From: Limnohabitans sp. Rim8
Lineage (GTDB): Bacteria > Pseudomonadota > Gammaproteobacteria > Burkholderiales > Burkholderiaceae_C
DNA length: 60,556 nt
Assembly: GCA_945897465.1 (NCBI GenBank)
Contig: CAMDFK010000023.1
Span: forward strand, 1-60,556
Direction of reading: 5' to 3'
In this document: one piece after another, positions 20,383 to 28,969 of the stretch
Position numbering within the stretch: the first letter of the stretch is position 1
How the letters are laid out: the number at the start of each line of letters is the position of its first letter
The notes under the pieces: generated by a model
Databases searched by the model: none
Told to the model about the DNA's origin: nothing
The model's input: the letters and a program-made list of their open reading frames with translations, nothing else
Position numbers and translations under genes: made by a program

Positions 20383-21147
20383 ATGAACATCCAAGGACAA
20401 GCCGCATTGGTCACCGGCGGTGGCTCCGGACTGGGCGAAGCCACCGCCCGCGAACTGGCCCGCCTGGGCGCCAAGGTCGCGGTGCTCGACCTCAACATGG
20501 ACAACGCCGAGCGGGTGGTCAAAGACATTGGCGGCCTAGCGGTGCATTGCAACGTATCTGACCCGGACAGCATGGCCACAGCCATCGAGACCGCCGCAGC
20601 AGCGCACGGCCCGGCCCGCATCCTGATGCAGATCGCGGGCATTGGCACCGCCAAGCGCGTGGTCGGCAAAGACGGCAACGCCGCCCCGCTGGACGAATTT
20701 GCCAAGGTCATCAACGTCAACCTGATCGGCACTTACAACGCCGCGCGTTTGTTTGCCGCAGCCTGCGCCAAGCTCGACCCCATGGACGACAACGCCCGTG
20801 GCGTGATGGTCTTCACTGCGTCCGTTGCTGCATTTGACGGGCAAGTAGGCCAGCAGGCCTACAGCGCCTCCAAGGCTGGCGTGGTGGGCATGACGCTGCC
20901 CATGGCGCGCGACTTGGCACAACACGGCATCCGGGTGTGCACCATCGCACCCGGCCTGTTCAAGACCCCCCTGTTGGCCAGCTTGCCCGAGCCGGTGCAG
21001 CAGTCTCTGGCCGCCAGCATCCCCTTTCCGGCCCGTCTGGGCAAGCCCAGCGAATTTGCCGAGCTGGCCTGCCACATTGTTCACAACGACCACCTGAACG
21101 GCGAAGTCATTCGCCTCGATGGCGCTTTGCGCATGGCCCCACGTTGA
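20383..21147 (+). CDS. SDR family 3-hydroxyacyl-CoA dehydrogenase
   Basis: A 254-residue short-chain dehydrogenase placed to oxidise the 3-hydroxyacyl-CoA made by the hydratase to the 3-keto thioester. It has VTGGGSGLGEATAREL for NAD binding, an acidic LDLN at the end of beta-2 that favours NAD over NADP, MQIAGIG, the catalytic FTASVAA serine and YSASKAG. It resembles type-2 (HSD10-like) 3-hydroxyacyl-CoA dehydrogenases, including the late FPARLGKPSEFAELACHI. The ATG at 20383 follows AAGGA by 7 bases; the longer frame reaches back into the repeat and is rejected. The thioesterase gene follows after 9 bases. Confidence 0.9.
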   Translation: MNIQGQAALVTGGGSGLGEATARELARLGAKVAVLDLNMDNAERVVKDIGGLAVHCNVSDPDSMATAIETAAAAHGPARILMQIAGIGTAKRVVGKDGNAAPLDEFAKVINVNLIGTYNAARLFAAACAKLDPMDDNARGVMVFTASVAAFDGQVGQQAYSASKAGVVGMTLPMARDLAQHGIRVCTIAPGLFKTPLLASLPEPVQQSLAASIPFPARLGKPSEFAELACHIVHNDHLNGEVIRLDGALRMAPR

Positions 21148-21156
21148 AAGTCAAAC

Positions 21157-21576
21157 ATGAGCAAAACCGTTGTCTACGACGTGCAAGTGGTGTTTGGTGA
21201 CTGCGACCCGGCAGGCATCGTCTTCTTCCCCAATTTTTCCAAGTGGATGGACGCATCGTCCCTGAACTTTTTCATGAAGTGCGGTATTCCGCCTTGGCGT
21301 GAGCTGGTCAAAACGCGCGGCATCGTTGGCACGCCCCTCTTGGAAATCAACACCAAATTCATCCGCACCGCCACTTACGGCGAGACCATCCAAGTGCACA
21401 CCAGCGTGCAGGAGTGGCGCGAGAAAGTGTTTGTGCACAAGCATGTGGTCATGCGTGGTGAGACGGTGCTGTGCGAAGGTACTGAAGTGCGTGCCTTTTG
21501 CATCAAGCACCCGGAAGATCCAGACCGCATCAAAGCCATACCGGTGCCCGAAGACATCAAGGCTTTGTGCAGCTGA
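21157..21576 (+). CDS. Acyl-CoA thioesterase (4-hydroxybenzoyl-CoA thioesterase-like)
   Basis: A 139-residue hotdog-fold thioesterase. VVFGDCDPAGIVFFPNFSKW is the signature of the 4-hydroxybenzoyl-CoA thioesterase/YbgC group, with the catalytic aspartate in DPAG. In this operon it would free vanillate or 4-hydroxybenzoate from the aroyl-CoA produced by the thiolase and return CoA. Related proteins can act on other short or aromatic acyl-CoAs, so the substrate is inferred from context. It is 69 bases ahead of the acyl-CoA dehydrogenase gene. Confidence 0.87.
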   Translation: MSKTVVYDVQVVFGDCDPAGIVFFPNFSKWMDASSLNFFMKCGIPPWRELVKTRGIVGTPLLEINTKFIRTATYGETIQVHTSVQEWREKVFVHKHVVMRGETVLCEGTEVRAFCIKHPEDPDRIKAIPVPEDIKALCS

Positions 21577-21645
21577 GTATTTGGCCCACTCATCTTCACC
21601 ATCTGCTCCATCTGCTCCATATCCATCGCCACAGGCAAGCGCCCC

Positions 21646-23370
21646 ATGATCCCCTACCAGCCCCGCACAGACGACATGCAGTTTGTGTTGTCCCGCGTTT
21701 TGAACGCGCCCACACAGTTGCAAGCCCTGCCCTCTTTTGCCGAGGTGGACGCCGACCTGATGCAACAGGTTCTGGAAGAAAGTGGCAAATTCGTGGCCGA
21801 GGTTGTGGCCCCGCTCAACCGCGATGGCGACGAAATCGGTGCCCAGTGGAAAGACGGCGCGGTCACCATGCCGCCCGGCTTCAAAGACGCTTACAAAGCC
21901 TTTTGGCAAGCGGGCTGGCCCGCCTTGGCTGCCAGCAGCGAAGACGGTGGCCAGGGTTTGCCCAGTGTGCTCGAGGCCATGCTCTACGAAATGCTGAGTG
22001 CAGCCAACCAAGGCTGGACCATGGCGCCGGGCCTGCTGCACGGTGCTTACGAGTGCATCAAGCACCACGCCAGCGACGAACTCAAAGCGCTGTACCTGGA
22101 CAAAGTCGCCACCGGCGAATGGCTGGCGACCATGTGCCTGACCGAGCCGCACGCAGGCTCTGATTTAGGCCTGGCCCGCACCAATGCCTTGCCCCTACCG
22201 AACGGAAAGTACGCCGTCAGCGGCACCAAAATTTTCATCTCGGGCGGTGAACACGACCTCACCGACAACATTGTGCATCTGGTGTTGGCCCGTCTGCCCG
22301 ACGCCCCGCCCGGCCCCAAAGGCCTGTCCTTGTTCCTGGTGCCCAAGTTCTACCCGGACGGCAGCCGCAGCCGCGTGCACTGCGACCGCATCGAAGAAAA
22401 AATGGGCCTGCATGGCAGCCCCACTTGTGTGATGCGTTTTGACGAAGCGGTCTCTTCAATCGTGGGCGAGCCGGGCAAAGGCTTGAATGCGATGTTTTTG
22501 ATGATGAACGCGGCCCGCTTGCATGTGGCCTTGCAAGGCATTGGCCTCTTGGACGCCGCTTGGCAAAAAGCCGATGCCTATGCACAAGAGCGACGCCAGA
22601 TGCGTGCGCCTGGCAAAGGCAAAAGCGCAGGTGAAGCCGACCTGATTGGCGAGCACCCTGCCATGCGCCGAATTTTGGATACACAACGCGCTTGGGTGGA
22701 TGCCGGTCGTGTGCTGGCTTACCGCACCGCGATAGAGCTTGACCTGATCAAACACAGCCCTGATGCCGACACACAAGCAGCCGCCCAGCGTTGGTGCGCC
22801 TTGGTCACGCCGGTCATGAAATCGGTGTTCACCCACCAAGCCTTCCATGGCGGCAGCGACTGCCTGCAGGTCTTTGGCGGCCACGGCTACGTGCGTGAAT
22901 GGGGCATTGAGCAGATCGTGCGCGACGCCCGCGTGACCATGATTTACGAAGGCACCAACGAGATCCAGGCGATCGACCTCTTGGTGCGCAAGGTGCTGGC
23001 CGATGGTGGTGTTGGCATGAACGCGTTGCTCGACACCATCACGGCCGACCTGCCGGCAGGTGCCAAAGCCAGCAAAGCCCACACACCTGCGCAGGCCCGC
23101 CTCCAGACCCTGCGTGCCATCACACAACAAATTGTGCAGGCCGCACCCAAAGACGCGGCGCTGGCCTACCGGGTGGCCGACGACTATTTGCGCGCTGTGG
23201 CGTTGGTGCTGATGGACTGGGCCTGGCTGCGCATCGAAGCAGGCGTACAGGCCGACACCCCCAACGCCGATACACGTTGGCGTGCTCCCGGCCAAGCGTT
23301 GCGCAGTTGGGTGCTGCCTGAATTTCAAATGCGCAGCTTCATCATCGTGCAACAGTGCGTGGCGGCATAA
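21646..23370 (+). CDS. Acyl-CoA dehydrogenase, long form with C-terminal extension
   Basis: A 574-residue FAD enzyme, longer than the usual 380-400 residues because of an added C-terminal helical domain, as in the acyl-CoA dehydrogenase group with an extra C-terminal domain. Visible parts are MCLTEPHAGSDLG for flavin and substrate binding, KIFISGGEHDL, and the catalytic glutamate in MIYEGTNEIQAIDLLVRKVL. In this operon it could oxidise saturated phenylpropanoyl-CoA, such as dihydroferuloyl-CoA, to the cinnamoyl-CoA used by the hydratase, which would widen the pathway to reduced side chains. That role is inference. Confidence 0.9.
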   Translation: MIPYQPRTDDMQFVLSRVLNAPTQLQALPSFAEVDADLMQQVLEESGKFVAEVVAPLNRDGDEIGAQWKDGAVTMPPGFKDAYKAFWQAGWPALAASSEDGGQGLPSVLEAMLYEMLSAANQGWTMAPGLLHGAYECIKHHASDELKALYLDKVATGEWLATMCLTEPHAGSDLGLARTNALPLPNGKYAVSGTKIFISGGEHDLTDNIVHLVLARLPDAPPGPKGLSLFLVPKFYPDGSRSRVHCDRIEEKMGLHGSPTCVMRFDEAVSSIVGEPGKGLNAMFLMMNAARLHVALQGIGLLDAAWQKADAYAQERRQMRAPGKGKSAGEADLIGEHPAMRRILDTQRAWVDAGRVLAYRTAIELDLIKHSPDADTQAAAQRWCALVTPVMKSVFTHQAFHGGSDCLQVFGGHGYVREWGIEQIVRDARVTMIYEGTNEIQAIDLLVRKVLADGGVGMNALLDTITADLPAGAKASKAHTPAQARLQTLRAITQQIVQAAPKDAALAYRVADDYLRAVALVLMDWAWLRIEAGVQADTPNADTRWRAPGQALRSWVLPEFQMRSFIIVQQCVAA

Positions 23371-23394
23371 TCGCGCACTCATCTTTGTGCCGCC

Positions 23395-23976
23395 ATGCCT
23401 CGTCAACCCAAACCTCCACCAGCCTTGAAAACCTTGGGACTCGAGATCACTGCGTCTGGCGCGTCCGCCCCAGAAATTGATTCAGCGACCCAACCCGTTC
23501 AGGCGCGACGGGAACGAGCCTCTCGCGCCAAGCCCGCAGACCCAGCTGTGGACACGGTGGACTCCAGTTATTTACAAACTTTGATGGGCTACAACGCGCG
23601 ACGCGCCGCTTTGAGCATCATTGAGCTGTTTTTGGAGCGACTGGCCCCTTATGGATTGAAGCCCGTGGATTTTTCGGTGATGTCCACCATTCGCCACAAC
23701 CCGGGCGTGACTTCTCGCCAGCTGTGCGCCACGCTCAACCTTTTGCCCCCCAACCTGGTGGGCCTGATCCAGTCACTGGAATCGCGCGGTTTGATCGAAC
23801 GCAAGCCGCACCCCCATGATGGGCGTGCCGTGGGACTGCACGCCACCCCCAAAGGCCAGGCCCTGATGGCCCAAGCCGAACGGACGGCCACCGAGCTCGA
23901 AATCGAAAAAACCGCCAAGCTCACGCCAGCACAGCGCAAGACGCTGCTGGCGCTGCTGCAAAAAATTTACCTTTGA
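23395..23976 (+). CDS. MarR family transcriptional regulator
   Basis: A 193-residue winged-helix regulator. The DNA-binding core is VMSTIRHNPGVTSRQLCATLNLLPPNLVGLIQSLESRGLIERKPHPHDGRAVGLHATPKG, quoted here only to locate it between about residues 97 and 160; the DGR wing turn is clear. About 60 N-terminal residues are hydrophilic and probably disordered. It sits 24 bases after the dehydrogenase gene, as the last gene of the operon. MarR repressors of hydroxycinnamate genes elsewhere release DNA on binding hydroxycinnamoyl-CoA, so it probably acts on the dyad at 16019. Confidence 0.9.
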   Translation: MPRQPKPPPALKTLGLEITASGASAPEIDSATQPVQARRERASRAKPADPAVDTVDSSYLQTLMGYNARRAALSIIELFLERLAPYGLKPVDFSVMSTIRHNPGVTSRQLCATLNLLPPNLVGLIQSLESRGLIERKPHPHDGRAVGLHATPKGQALMAQAERTATELEIEKTAKLTPAQRKTLLALLQKIYL

Positions 23977-24290
23977 CCGCATTCGGCCAACATGTCGATG
24001 CGTTGTTTTAAACACAGCTCTCGGCGCAGGTGTCGGCTTAAGCGTGGCACCCTCGCCCACCAATGCTTGCACCATGGTGTGCTCTTTTTCTGGCAACGGC
24101 CTGGCGCAATGCCCCCGGCCCTGCAACCGTGGCGCTGAATTTTCTGCCCCACCCGATGCATCTGGCTTGAAGCTGAGCCGTCTTCAGCACTGGTCGAAGA
24201 AAACTGACAAGGGCATTGGTATGACATGGGTGACAGCGCCTCAGAACGATGTCTGCCACCATGCTGATTTTTAGCCCACAGGTGTTCACC
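23977..24290. other. Gene-poor gap before the FAH-family gene
   Basis: About 310 bases. Minus-strand frames here include peptides such as RHLRRELCLKQRIDMLAE that look vaguely protein-like, but no complete gene with start, motif and stop can be supported. An alternative start for the next gene (24249) lies at the right end. Confidence 0.4.
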
Positions 24291-25463
24291 ATGCTGCTCA
24301 CACAACTGCCCCAAGACGCTGACCAAGCCTTGCTGATCGGCCGCTTGTGGGTGCCCGACCTTGGCCCCTTTGTGGTGGCCGTCACCCCCGAAGACGTGCT
24401 GGACTTGTCAGACTTGGCCACCACGAGCAGCGCTTTGCTGGAAATACCCGACGCTGCGGCGCAAGTGCGGGCCTGCCTGTCCTCAGGTCAAGCCCAGCGC
24501 TTGACCTCCACCGCCCAGGCTTTGGCCAACAGCGACGAAACCCAGCGCAAAGCCGACCAGCCCTGGTTCATGGCCCCCTGTGACCTGCAAGCGGTCAAGG
24601 CCGCAGGCGTCACCTTCGTGGCCAGCATGCTCGAACGCGTGATCGAGGAGCAAGCCCGAGGCGACGCCAGCCGGGCTGAGGCTGTCCGTGCTGCGGTGGT
24701 AGCGGTCATTGGGGACAACCTGCGCAGTGTGGTACCCGGCTCTCCAGCATCGGCCAAACTCAAAGAAGTCCTTTTGGCCCAGGGCATGTGGTCGCAATAC
24801 CTCGAAGTGGGCATTGGGCCTGACGCTGAAATTTTCACCAAGGCACAACCCATGAGCGCGGTTGGACCTGGGGCCTTGGTGGGCATCCACCCAGGCAGCC
24901 AATGGAACAACCCCGAACCCGAAATCGTCCTGGCCGTCAACTCGAGCGGCCAGGTGGTGGGCGCCACCCTGGGCAACGACGTGAACCTGCGCGACTTCGA
25001 AGGCCGCAGCGCCCTGCTGCTGGGCAAAGCCAAAGACAACAATGCCAGCTGCGCCATCGGGCCCTTCATCCGCTTGTTCGACGAACACTTTGGCATCGAT
25101 GACGTGCGCCAGTGCGAGCTGAGCCTGCAAGTGCAAGGCCCTGAGGGTTTTGTGATGCAAGGCAGCAGTGCGCTGAGCCAAATCAGCCGAGACCCGCTGG
25201 ACCTGGCGGGGCAAGCCATGGGCAAATACCACCAGTACCCGGACGGCATGGTGCTGTTTTTGGGCACCATGTTCGCCCCCACACAAGACCGCCATGGCCC
25301 TGGTCAGGGTTTCACCCATGTCGTGGGCGACGTGGTTGACATTTCGACCCCAAGACTGGGCAACTTGGTCAACCAAGTTACCGCCTCAGACCTCGCACCA
25401 GCCTGGACCTATGGGGTGAACGCACTGATGAAAGACTTGATCAAGCGCACCCAGCTGGCTTGA
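24291..25463 (+). CDS. Fumarylacetoacetate hydrolase family protein
   Basis: A 390-residue protein whose C-terminal two thirds is an FAH fold: EPEIVLAVNSSGQVVGATLG, NDVNLRDFEGRSALLLGKAK and the later HGPGQGF region. The metal site acidic residues of the family are in EPEIV and in the NDV segment. FAH members hydrolyse or dehydrate beta-diketo or 2-keto-3-deoxy sugar acids. The long N-terminal domain and the edd-eda genes nearby make a 2-keto-3-deoxy acid dehydratase (AraD1-like) plausible, which is inference. The start is uncertain: ATG 24249 is 14 codons further up and neither has a strong Shine-Dalgarno. Confidence 0.78.
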   Translation: MLLTQLPQDADQALLIGRLWVPDLGPFVVAVTPEDVLDLSDLATTSSALLEIPDAAAQVRACLSSGQAQRLTSTAQALANSDETQRKADQPWFMAPCDLQAVKAAGVTFVASMLERVIEEQARGDASRAEAVRAAVVAVIGDNLRSVVPGSPASAKLKEVLLAQGMWSQYLEVGIGPDAEIFTKAQPMSAVGPGALVGIHPGSQWNNPEPEIVLAVNSSGQVVGATLGNDVNLRDFEGRSALLLGKAKDNNASCAIGPFIRLFDEHFGIDDVRQCELSLQVQGPEGFVMQGSSALSQISRDPLDLAGQAMGKYHQYPDGMVLFLGTMFAPTQDRHGPGQGFTHVVGDVVDISTPRLGNLVNQVTASDLAPAWTYGVNALMKDLIKRTQLA

Positions 25464-25475
25464 ACTCCCCCAAGC

Positions 25476-25918
25476 TCACTCGTCCAAATTCATCAACTCC
25501 ATCAGTTGAGACATCGTCTCAACGTTCAACTTCATCAGCACATTGCCCTTGTACTGTTTGGCCGTTGGATAGCTGATCCCCATTTTGGCGCTGACTTCTT
25601 TGTTGCCCTAGCCTTTCATCAACGAATCCAGCACTTCACGCTCTCGCGGTGCCAGCCTGGCAAGACACCCGTCTCGCACATGACGTCGTTTGAGTTCTTC
25701 CAAGCGCTTGAGTTCTTTTTGCATGCCAAGCGCAACCGCATCGAGCAGTTCAGAGCGGCTGACCGGTTTGACCAAAAACTGTAATGCCCCCTTCTCCATG
25801 GCCGTGACCGCTTGCTGAACCGTGCTCTCGCCTGAGACAAAAATCACCGCTAATCCCAAGCCCATCTCGTTCAAGCGGGCTTGGACATCCACCCCCGATA
25901 AAGAGGGCAGGCCTCGAT
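25476..25918 (-). pseudogene. FixJ/NarL-type response regulator, truncated and interrupted by a stop codon
   Basis: Reading minus from about 25918, the frame gives receiver-domain pieces (LPSLSGVDVQARLNE, FVSGESTVQQAV, FLVKPVSRSELLDAV) and then a LuxR-type helix-turn-helix. After LAPREREVLDSLMKG comes a TAG at 25610-25608. The same frame continues GNKEVSAKMGISYPTAKQYK and ends with TGA at 25476, which is the rest of the DNA-binding domain. The receiver N-terminus with the phospho-acceptor aspartate is missing, and in its place lies a copy of the interspersed repeat (25916-25990). The gene is therefore damaged twice. No partner histidine kinase is nearby. Confidence 0.82.
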
Positions 25919-25990
25919 TGCCGTGTCGCTTCGCTACTCGCAATGACGGTGTGGATTGCCACTCGCCACAAAGGCTCGCGCTCCCAATGA
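25916..25990. repeat. Interspersed repeat pair at the pseudogene breakpoint
   Basis: Two inverted-orientation members of the family: 25916-25948 (GTCGCTTCGCTACTCGCAATGAC within it) and a more diverged one at 25953-25990 ending CCAATGAC. They start exactly where similarity to the response-regulator receiver domain ends. Confidence 0.75.
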
Positions 25991-26032
25991 CTCGGGTGCT
26001 GTCATGGCCAGCCACGAAGCCATCCAGGCGTT

Positions 26033-26680
26033 CTAACGCGATAAATGACTGGCTTCTCGCGCCATAGATTCAAGGCGCCGCCAATCGCCTTGGGCCAGCG
26101 CGTCGGCAGGTACCAACCAAGAGCCCCCCACGCAAGCCACATTGGTCAAACTCAAAAAGTCCAAGGCGTTGGCTGGGGTGACGCCACCCGTGGGGCAAAA
26201 CTTCACGTCAAAAAACGGACCGCTCCAGGCCTTGAGCATGGCCGGGCCACCCGCTTGCATGGCCGGGAAAAACTTGAGTTCGGTGTAGCCGTCTTCTTGC
26301 GCCATCATGATGTCGCTGCCGGTGGCCACGCCGGGCAAGAGCGACAAACCGTGGTCGCGGCAGGCTTGGCCCACAGCACGGGTGTAACCGGGGCTGACGG
26401 CAAACTGTGCGCCCGCTTTGGCCGCTGCGGCAGCATCAGCCGGGCTGCGCACGGTGCCCGCCCCCACCACCGCGCCGGGCACCTCTTTGGCAATGGCTTC
26501 CATGCAGGCCAGCGCCTGCGGGGTGCGCAGGGTCACTTCGAGCATGCGGATGCCGCCCGCCACCAGGGCGCGGGCCATGGGCACGGCGTGGGCCACATCA
26601 TTGAGCACGATCACGGGGATCACGGGGGCGTCCTGCATCACTTGCAGGGCCGTCAACATTGGGGTGGTGGTTACAGCCAT
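26033..26680 (-). CDS. eda: 2-dehydro-3-deoxy-phosphogluconate (KDPG) aldolase
   Basis: A 215-residue class I aldolase that splits KDPG into pyruvate and glyceraldehyde 3-phosphate, the last step of the Entner-Doudoroff pathway. The catalytic glutamate is in [11 protein letters not shown], followed by VGAGTV, the Schiff-base lysine in ELKFFPA and [10 protein letters not shown] for phosphate binding. Length and motifs are standard. Its start overlaps the end of edd by 10 bases, so both enzymes come from one message. Confidence 0.96.
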   Translation of the reverse strand: MAVTTTPMLTALQVMQDAPVIPVIVLNDVAHAVPMARALVAGGIRMLEVTLRTPQALACMEAIAKEVPGAVVGAGTVRSPADAAAAAKAGAQFAVSPGYTRAVGQACRDHGLSLLPGVATGSDIMMAQEDGYTELKFFPAMQAGGPAMLKAWSGPFFDVKFCPTGGVTPANALDFLSLTNVACVGGSWLVPADALAQGDWRRLESMAREASHLSR

Positions 26681-28512
26681 GTGCAGGCTCCTTCTTCGGC
26701 TTTGAGCGCGTTACGGCGCAGATTGGCAAACAGTTCACGGCCCATGCCCACGCCGTTGGCAGCGCGCAGCTCGGCGGGCATCTGGGCCAGTGGGCGGGCG
26801 GCCCATTCGACCTCGCTCAACAGCACCTGCAGGGTGCCCAACACACCGTCGATCCGGATCAAATCGCCGTCTTGTACTTTGGCCAGCGGGCCGCCGGCTG
26901 CGGCTTCGGGTGAGACGTGGATGGCGGCAGGCACTTTGCCCGACGCGCCGCTCATGCGGCCATCGGTGACCAGCGCCACCTTGTAGCCTTTGCCCTGCAG
27001 CACGGCCAACGGCGGCGTGAGTTTGTGCAGTTCGGGCATGCCGTTGGCTTGCGGGCCTTGCCAGCGCACCACACACACCACATCACGGTCGAGTTCTCCG
27101 GCCTTGAACGCTTGTTGCAATTCTTCTTGCGAATTGAACACGCGGGCTGGGGCTTCGATGACATGAAAGGCTTCCGGCACGGCCGAGATCTTGATCACGC
27201 TGCGGCCCAAATTGCCTTGCAAGAGTTTCAGGCCACCGGTAGCACTGAAGGGGCTGGTCGCGGGGCGCACCACGGTGTCATCTTGGCTGGCCCCCGCGTC
27301 TTGCCAGACCAACTGGCCATTTTGGGCAGACGGGATGCGGGTGAATTCACGCAAGCCGCCGGGGCGCACCGTGAGCACATCGGAATGCATCAAACCCGCA
27401 TCAAGCAACTCGCGGATCACATAGCCCGGGCCCCCTGCGGCCTGAAACTGGTTCACATCGGCGCTGCCGTTGGGGTAGACGCGGGTGAGCAGCGGCACCA
27501 CATCCGACAGGGCCGAAAAATCGTCCCAGTCGATCACAATGCCCGCCGCACGGGCCACCGCCACCCAATGGATCAAATGGTTGGTGGAGCCGCCCGTGGC
27601 CAACAAGGCGACCATGGCATTGACGATGCAGCGCTCGTCGACCAAGCGGCCAATGGGCGTGAAATTTTTATCCTTGACCAGCGCCAGCACGGTGCGGGCC
27701 GCTTCGCGGGTCAGCTCCGTGCGCACGCCTTCGCCCGGGTTGATGAAAGCGGTGCCGGGCACATGCAGGCCCATGGCTTCGAGCAGCATCTGGTTGCTGT
27801 TGGCCGTGCCGTAAAAGGTGCAGGTGCCTTCGCCGTGGTAGGCCTTGGACTCGGCCTCCAGCAGCTCGGGCCTTCCCACCAAGCCCAATGCAGCTTGTTC
27901 GCGCACCTTGGATTTTTCGTTGTTGGACAGGCCACTGGTCATGGGGCCAGCGGGCACAAAAACGGTGGGCAAGTGGCCGAACTGCAAAGCACCAATCAAG
28001 AGACCCGGCACGATCTTGTCGCACACGCCCAGCATCAGGGCCGCGTCAAACACATCGTGGCTGAGCGACACGGCAGTGGCCATGGCGATCACATCGCGGC
28101 TGAACAGGCTCAGCTCCATGCCGGGCGTGCCTTGCGTGACGCCATCGCACATGGCAGGCACGCCCCCGGCCACCTGGGCGGTGGCGCCCCATTTGCGGGC
28201 TTCGTCTTTGATGACATCGGGGTAGTGCTGCAGCGGCGCATGGGCCGAGAGCAGGTCGTTGTAGGCATTGACGATGCCGATGTTGGGCGCACGCGGGGCG
28301 ACCACTTTGATTTTGTCCAAGGCGGTGGCGCGGTTTTTGTCACCCTCGGGCATGGCAGCAAAGGCGTGGGCCACGTTGGCGCATCCTAGGCGCTGGGCAC
28401 CGGGGTCTCGCCCCGACGCCGCGTCGACTTGTTGCAAATAGGCCTGGCGGGTCGGGCGGCTGCGCTCGGCGATGCGGGCAGTGACGGCAGCCACGGTGGG
28501 GTGAATGTTCAT
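26671..28512 (-). CDS. edd: Phosphogluconate dehydratase
   Basis: A 613-residue Fe-S dehydratase of the IlvD/Edd family that turns 6-phosphogluconate into KDPG. Cluster-ligand and active-site segments are seen in [40 protein letters not shown] and [23 protein letters not shown]. The length matches Edd rather than the shorter IlvD. Upstream on its strand are a HexR-like dyad at 28534 and a terminator closing the previous gene, so edd-eda has its own promoter. The pair suggests glucose or gluconate is used mainly through the Entner-Doudoroff route. Confidence 0.96.
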   Translation of the reverse strand: MNIHPTVAAVTARIAERSRPTRQAYLQQVDAASGRDPGAQRLGCANVAHAFAAMPEGDKNRATALDKIKVVAPRAPNIGIVNAYNDLLSAHAPLQHYPDVIKDEARKWGATAQVAGGVPAMCDGVTQGTPGMELSLFSRDVIAMATAVSLSHDVFDAALMLGVCDKIVPGLLIGALQFGHLPTVFVPAGPMTSGLSNNEKSKVREQAALGLVGRPELLEAESKAYHGEGTCTFYGTANSNQMLLEAMGLHVPGTAFINPGEGVRTELTREAARTVLALVKDKNFTPIGRLVDERCIVNAMVALLATGGSTNHLIHWVAVARAAGIVIDWDDFSALSDVVPLLTRVYPNGSADVNQFQAAGGPGYVIRELLDAGLMHSDVLTVRPGGLREFTRIPSAQNGQLVWQDAGASQDDTVVRPATSPFSATGGLKLLQGNLGRSVIKISAVPEAFHVIEAPARVFNSQEELQQAFKAGELDRDVVCVVRWQGPQANGMPELHKLTPPLAVLQGKGYKVALVTDGRMSGASGKVPAAIHVSPEAAAGGPLAKVQDGDLIRIDGVLGTLQVLLSEVEWAARPLAQMPAELRAANGVGMGRELFANLRRNALKAEEGACTWL

Positions 28513-28533
28513 GGGTGATGCGCCTGGAGGGTC

Positions 28534-28548
28534 TGTAACAAAATTACA
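28534..28548 (-). promoter_or_regulatory. Putative HexR-type operator upstream of edd
   Basis: TGTAACAAAATTACA is a dyad (TGTAA-N5-TTACA) 22 bases before the edd start. It closely resembles the TGTARTWWWAYTACA-like site of HexR, the RpiR-family regulator of edd-eda in gammaproteobacteria. A wider inverted repeat, GTAACCGCG (28558-28566) with CGCGGTTAC (28589-28597), lies just upstream. No hexR gene is in the window. Confidence 0.5.
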
Positions 28549-28632
28549 CGACAGATGGTAACCGCGTTCCTGCGATTTGGTGCGTTGGCGCGGTTACAGA
28601 CTGGGTACAAGCGACAAGCGACCCCCAATCAG

Positions 28633-28668
28633 GCGCTAAAAAACCCGCCGAGGCGGGTTTTTTAGCGC
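28633..28668 (-). terminator. Bidirectional-type terminator after the small membrane protein gene
   Basis: A perfect 17-bp inverted repeat, GCGCTAAAAAACCCGCC, with a 2-base centre. The GC core CCCGCC/GGCGGG is flanked by six A's and six T's, so it can work in both directions. It ends the transcript of the gene at 28682-28918 and insulates edd. Confidence 0.88.
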
Positions 28669-28681
28669 GTTGTGCGGCGAA

Positions 28682-28918
28682 TCACTTGGGGGCAGAGGCA
28701 TCTGCTGCAGGGGCCGAGGCGTCAGCAGCAGGAGCTGATGCATCTGCTGCTGGGGCGGAGGCTTGAACAGCAGGTGCCGTGGCCGCGGGGGCCGCTGCCG
28801 GTGCAGCTTTTTTGCTCTTGGCAATGCCAAAACCGACAGCCAGGCCCACGGCGAGCACGATCACGGCCACCAAAACGGTCCAGACTACGGGTTGATTGTC
28901 ATCTTGAGGGGTCGACAT
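28682..28918 (-). CDS. Small membrane-anchored protein with Ala-rich tandem repeats
   Basis: A 78-residue protein: a short polar N-terminus (MSTPQDDNQPVVW), one hydrophobic helix (TVLVAVIVLAVGLAVGFGIA, about 14-33), a KSKK positive patch, and an Ala/Pro/Asp tail with three near-identical ASAPAAD units. The charge pattern (KSKK after the helix) suggests the tail faces the cytoplasm if the positive-inside rule holds. GGAGAAA lies 8 bases before the ATG and a strong terminator follows, which supports a real gene despite low complexity. Function unknown. Confidence 0.72.
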   Translation of the reverse strand: MSTPQDDNQPVVWTVLVAVIVLAVGLAVGFGIAKSKKAAPAAAPAATAPAVQASAPAADASAPAADASAPAADASAPK

Positions 28919-28969
28919 GAGGGTTTTCTCCGAAAATAATGCACACATTGTAATGGGGCCCAATTGCAC

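Noticed and set aside
23773-24126. Minus-strand frame overlapping the end of the MarR gene
   Set aside because: It overlaps most of the MarR DNA-binding domain and no single frame gives a complete protein.
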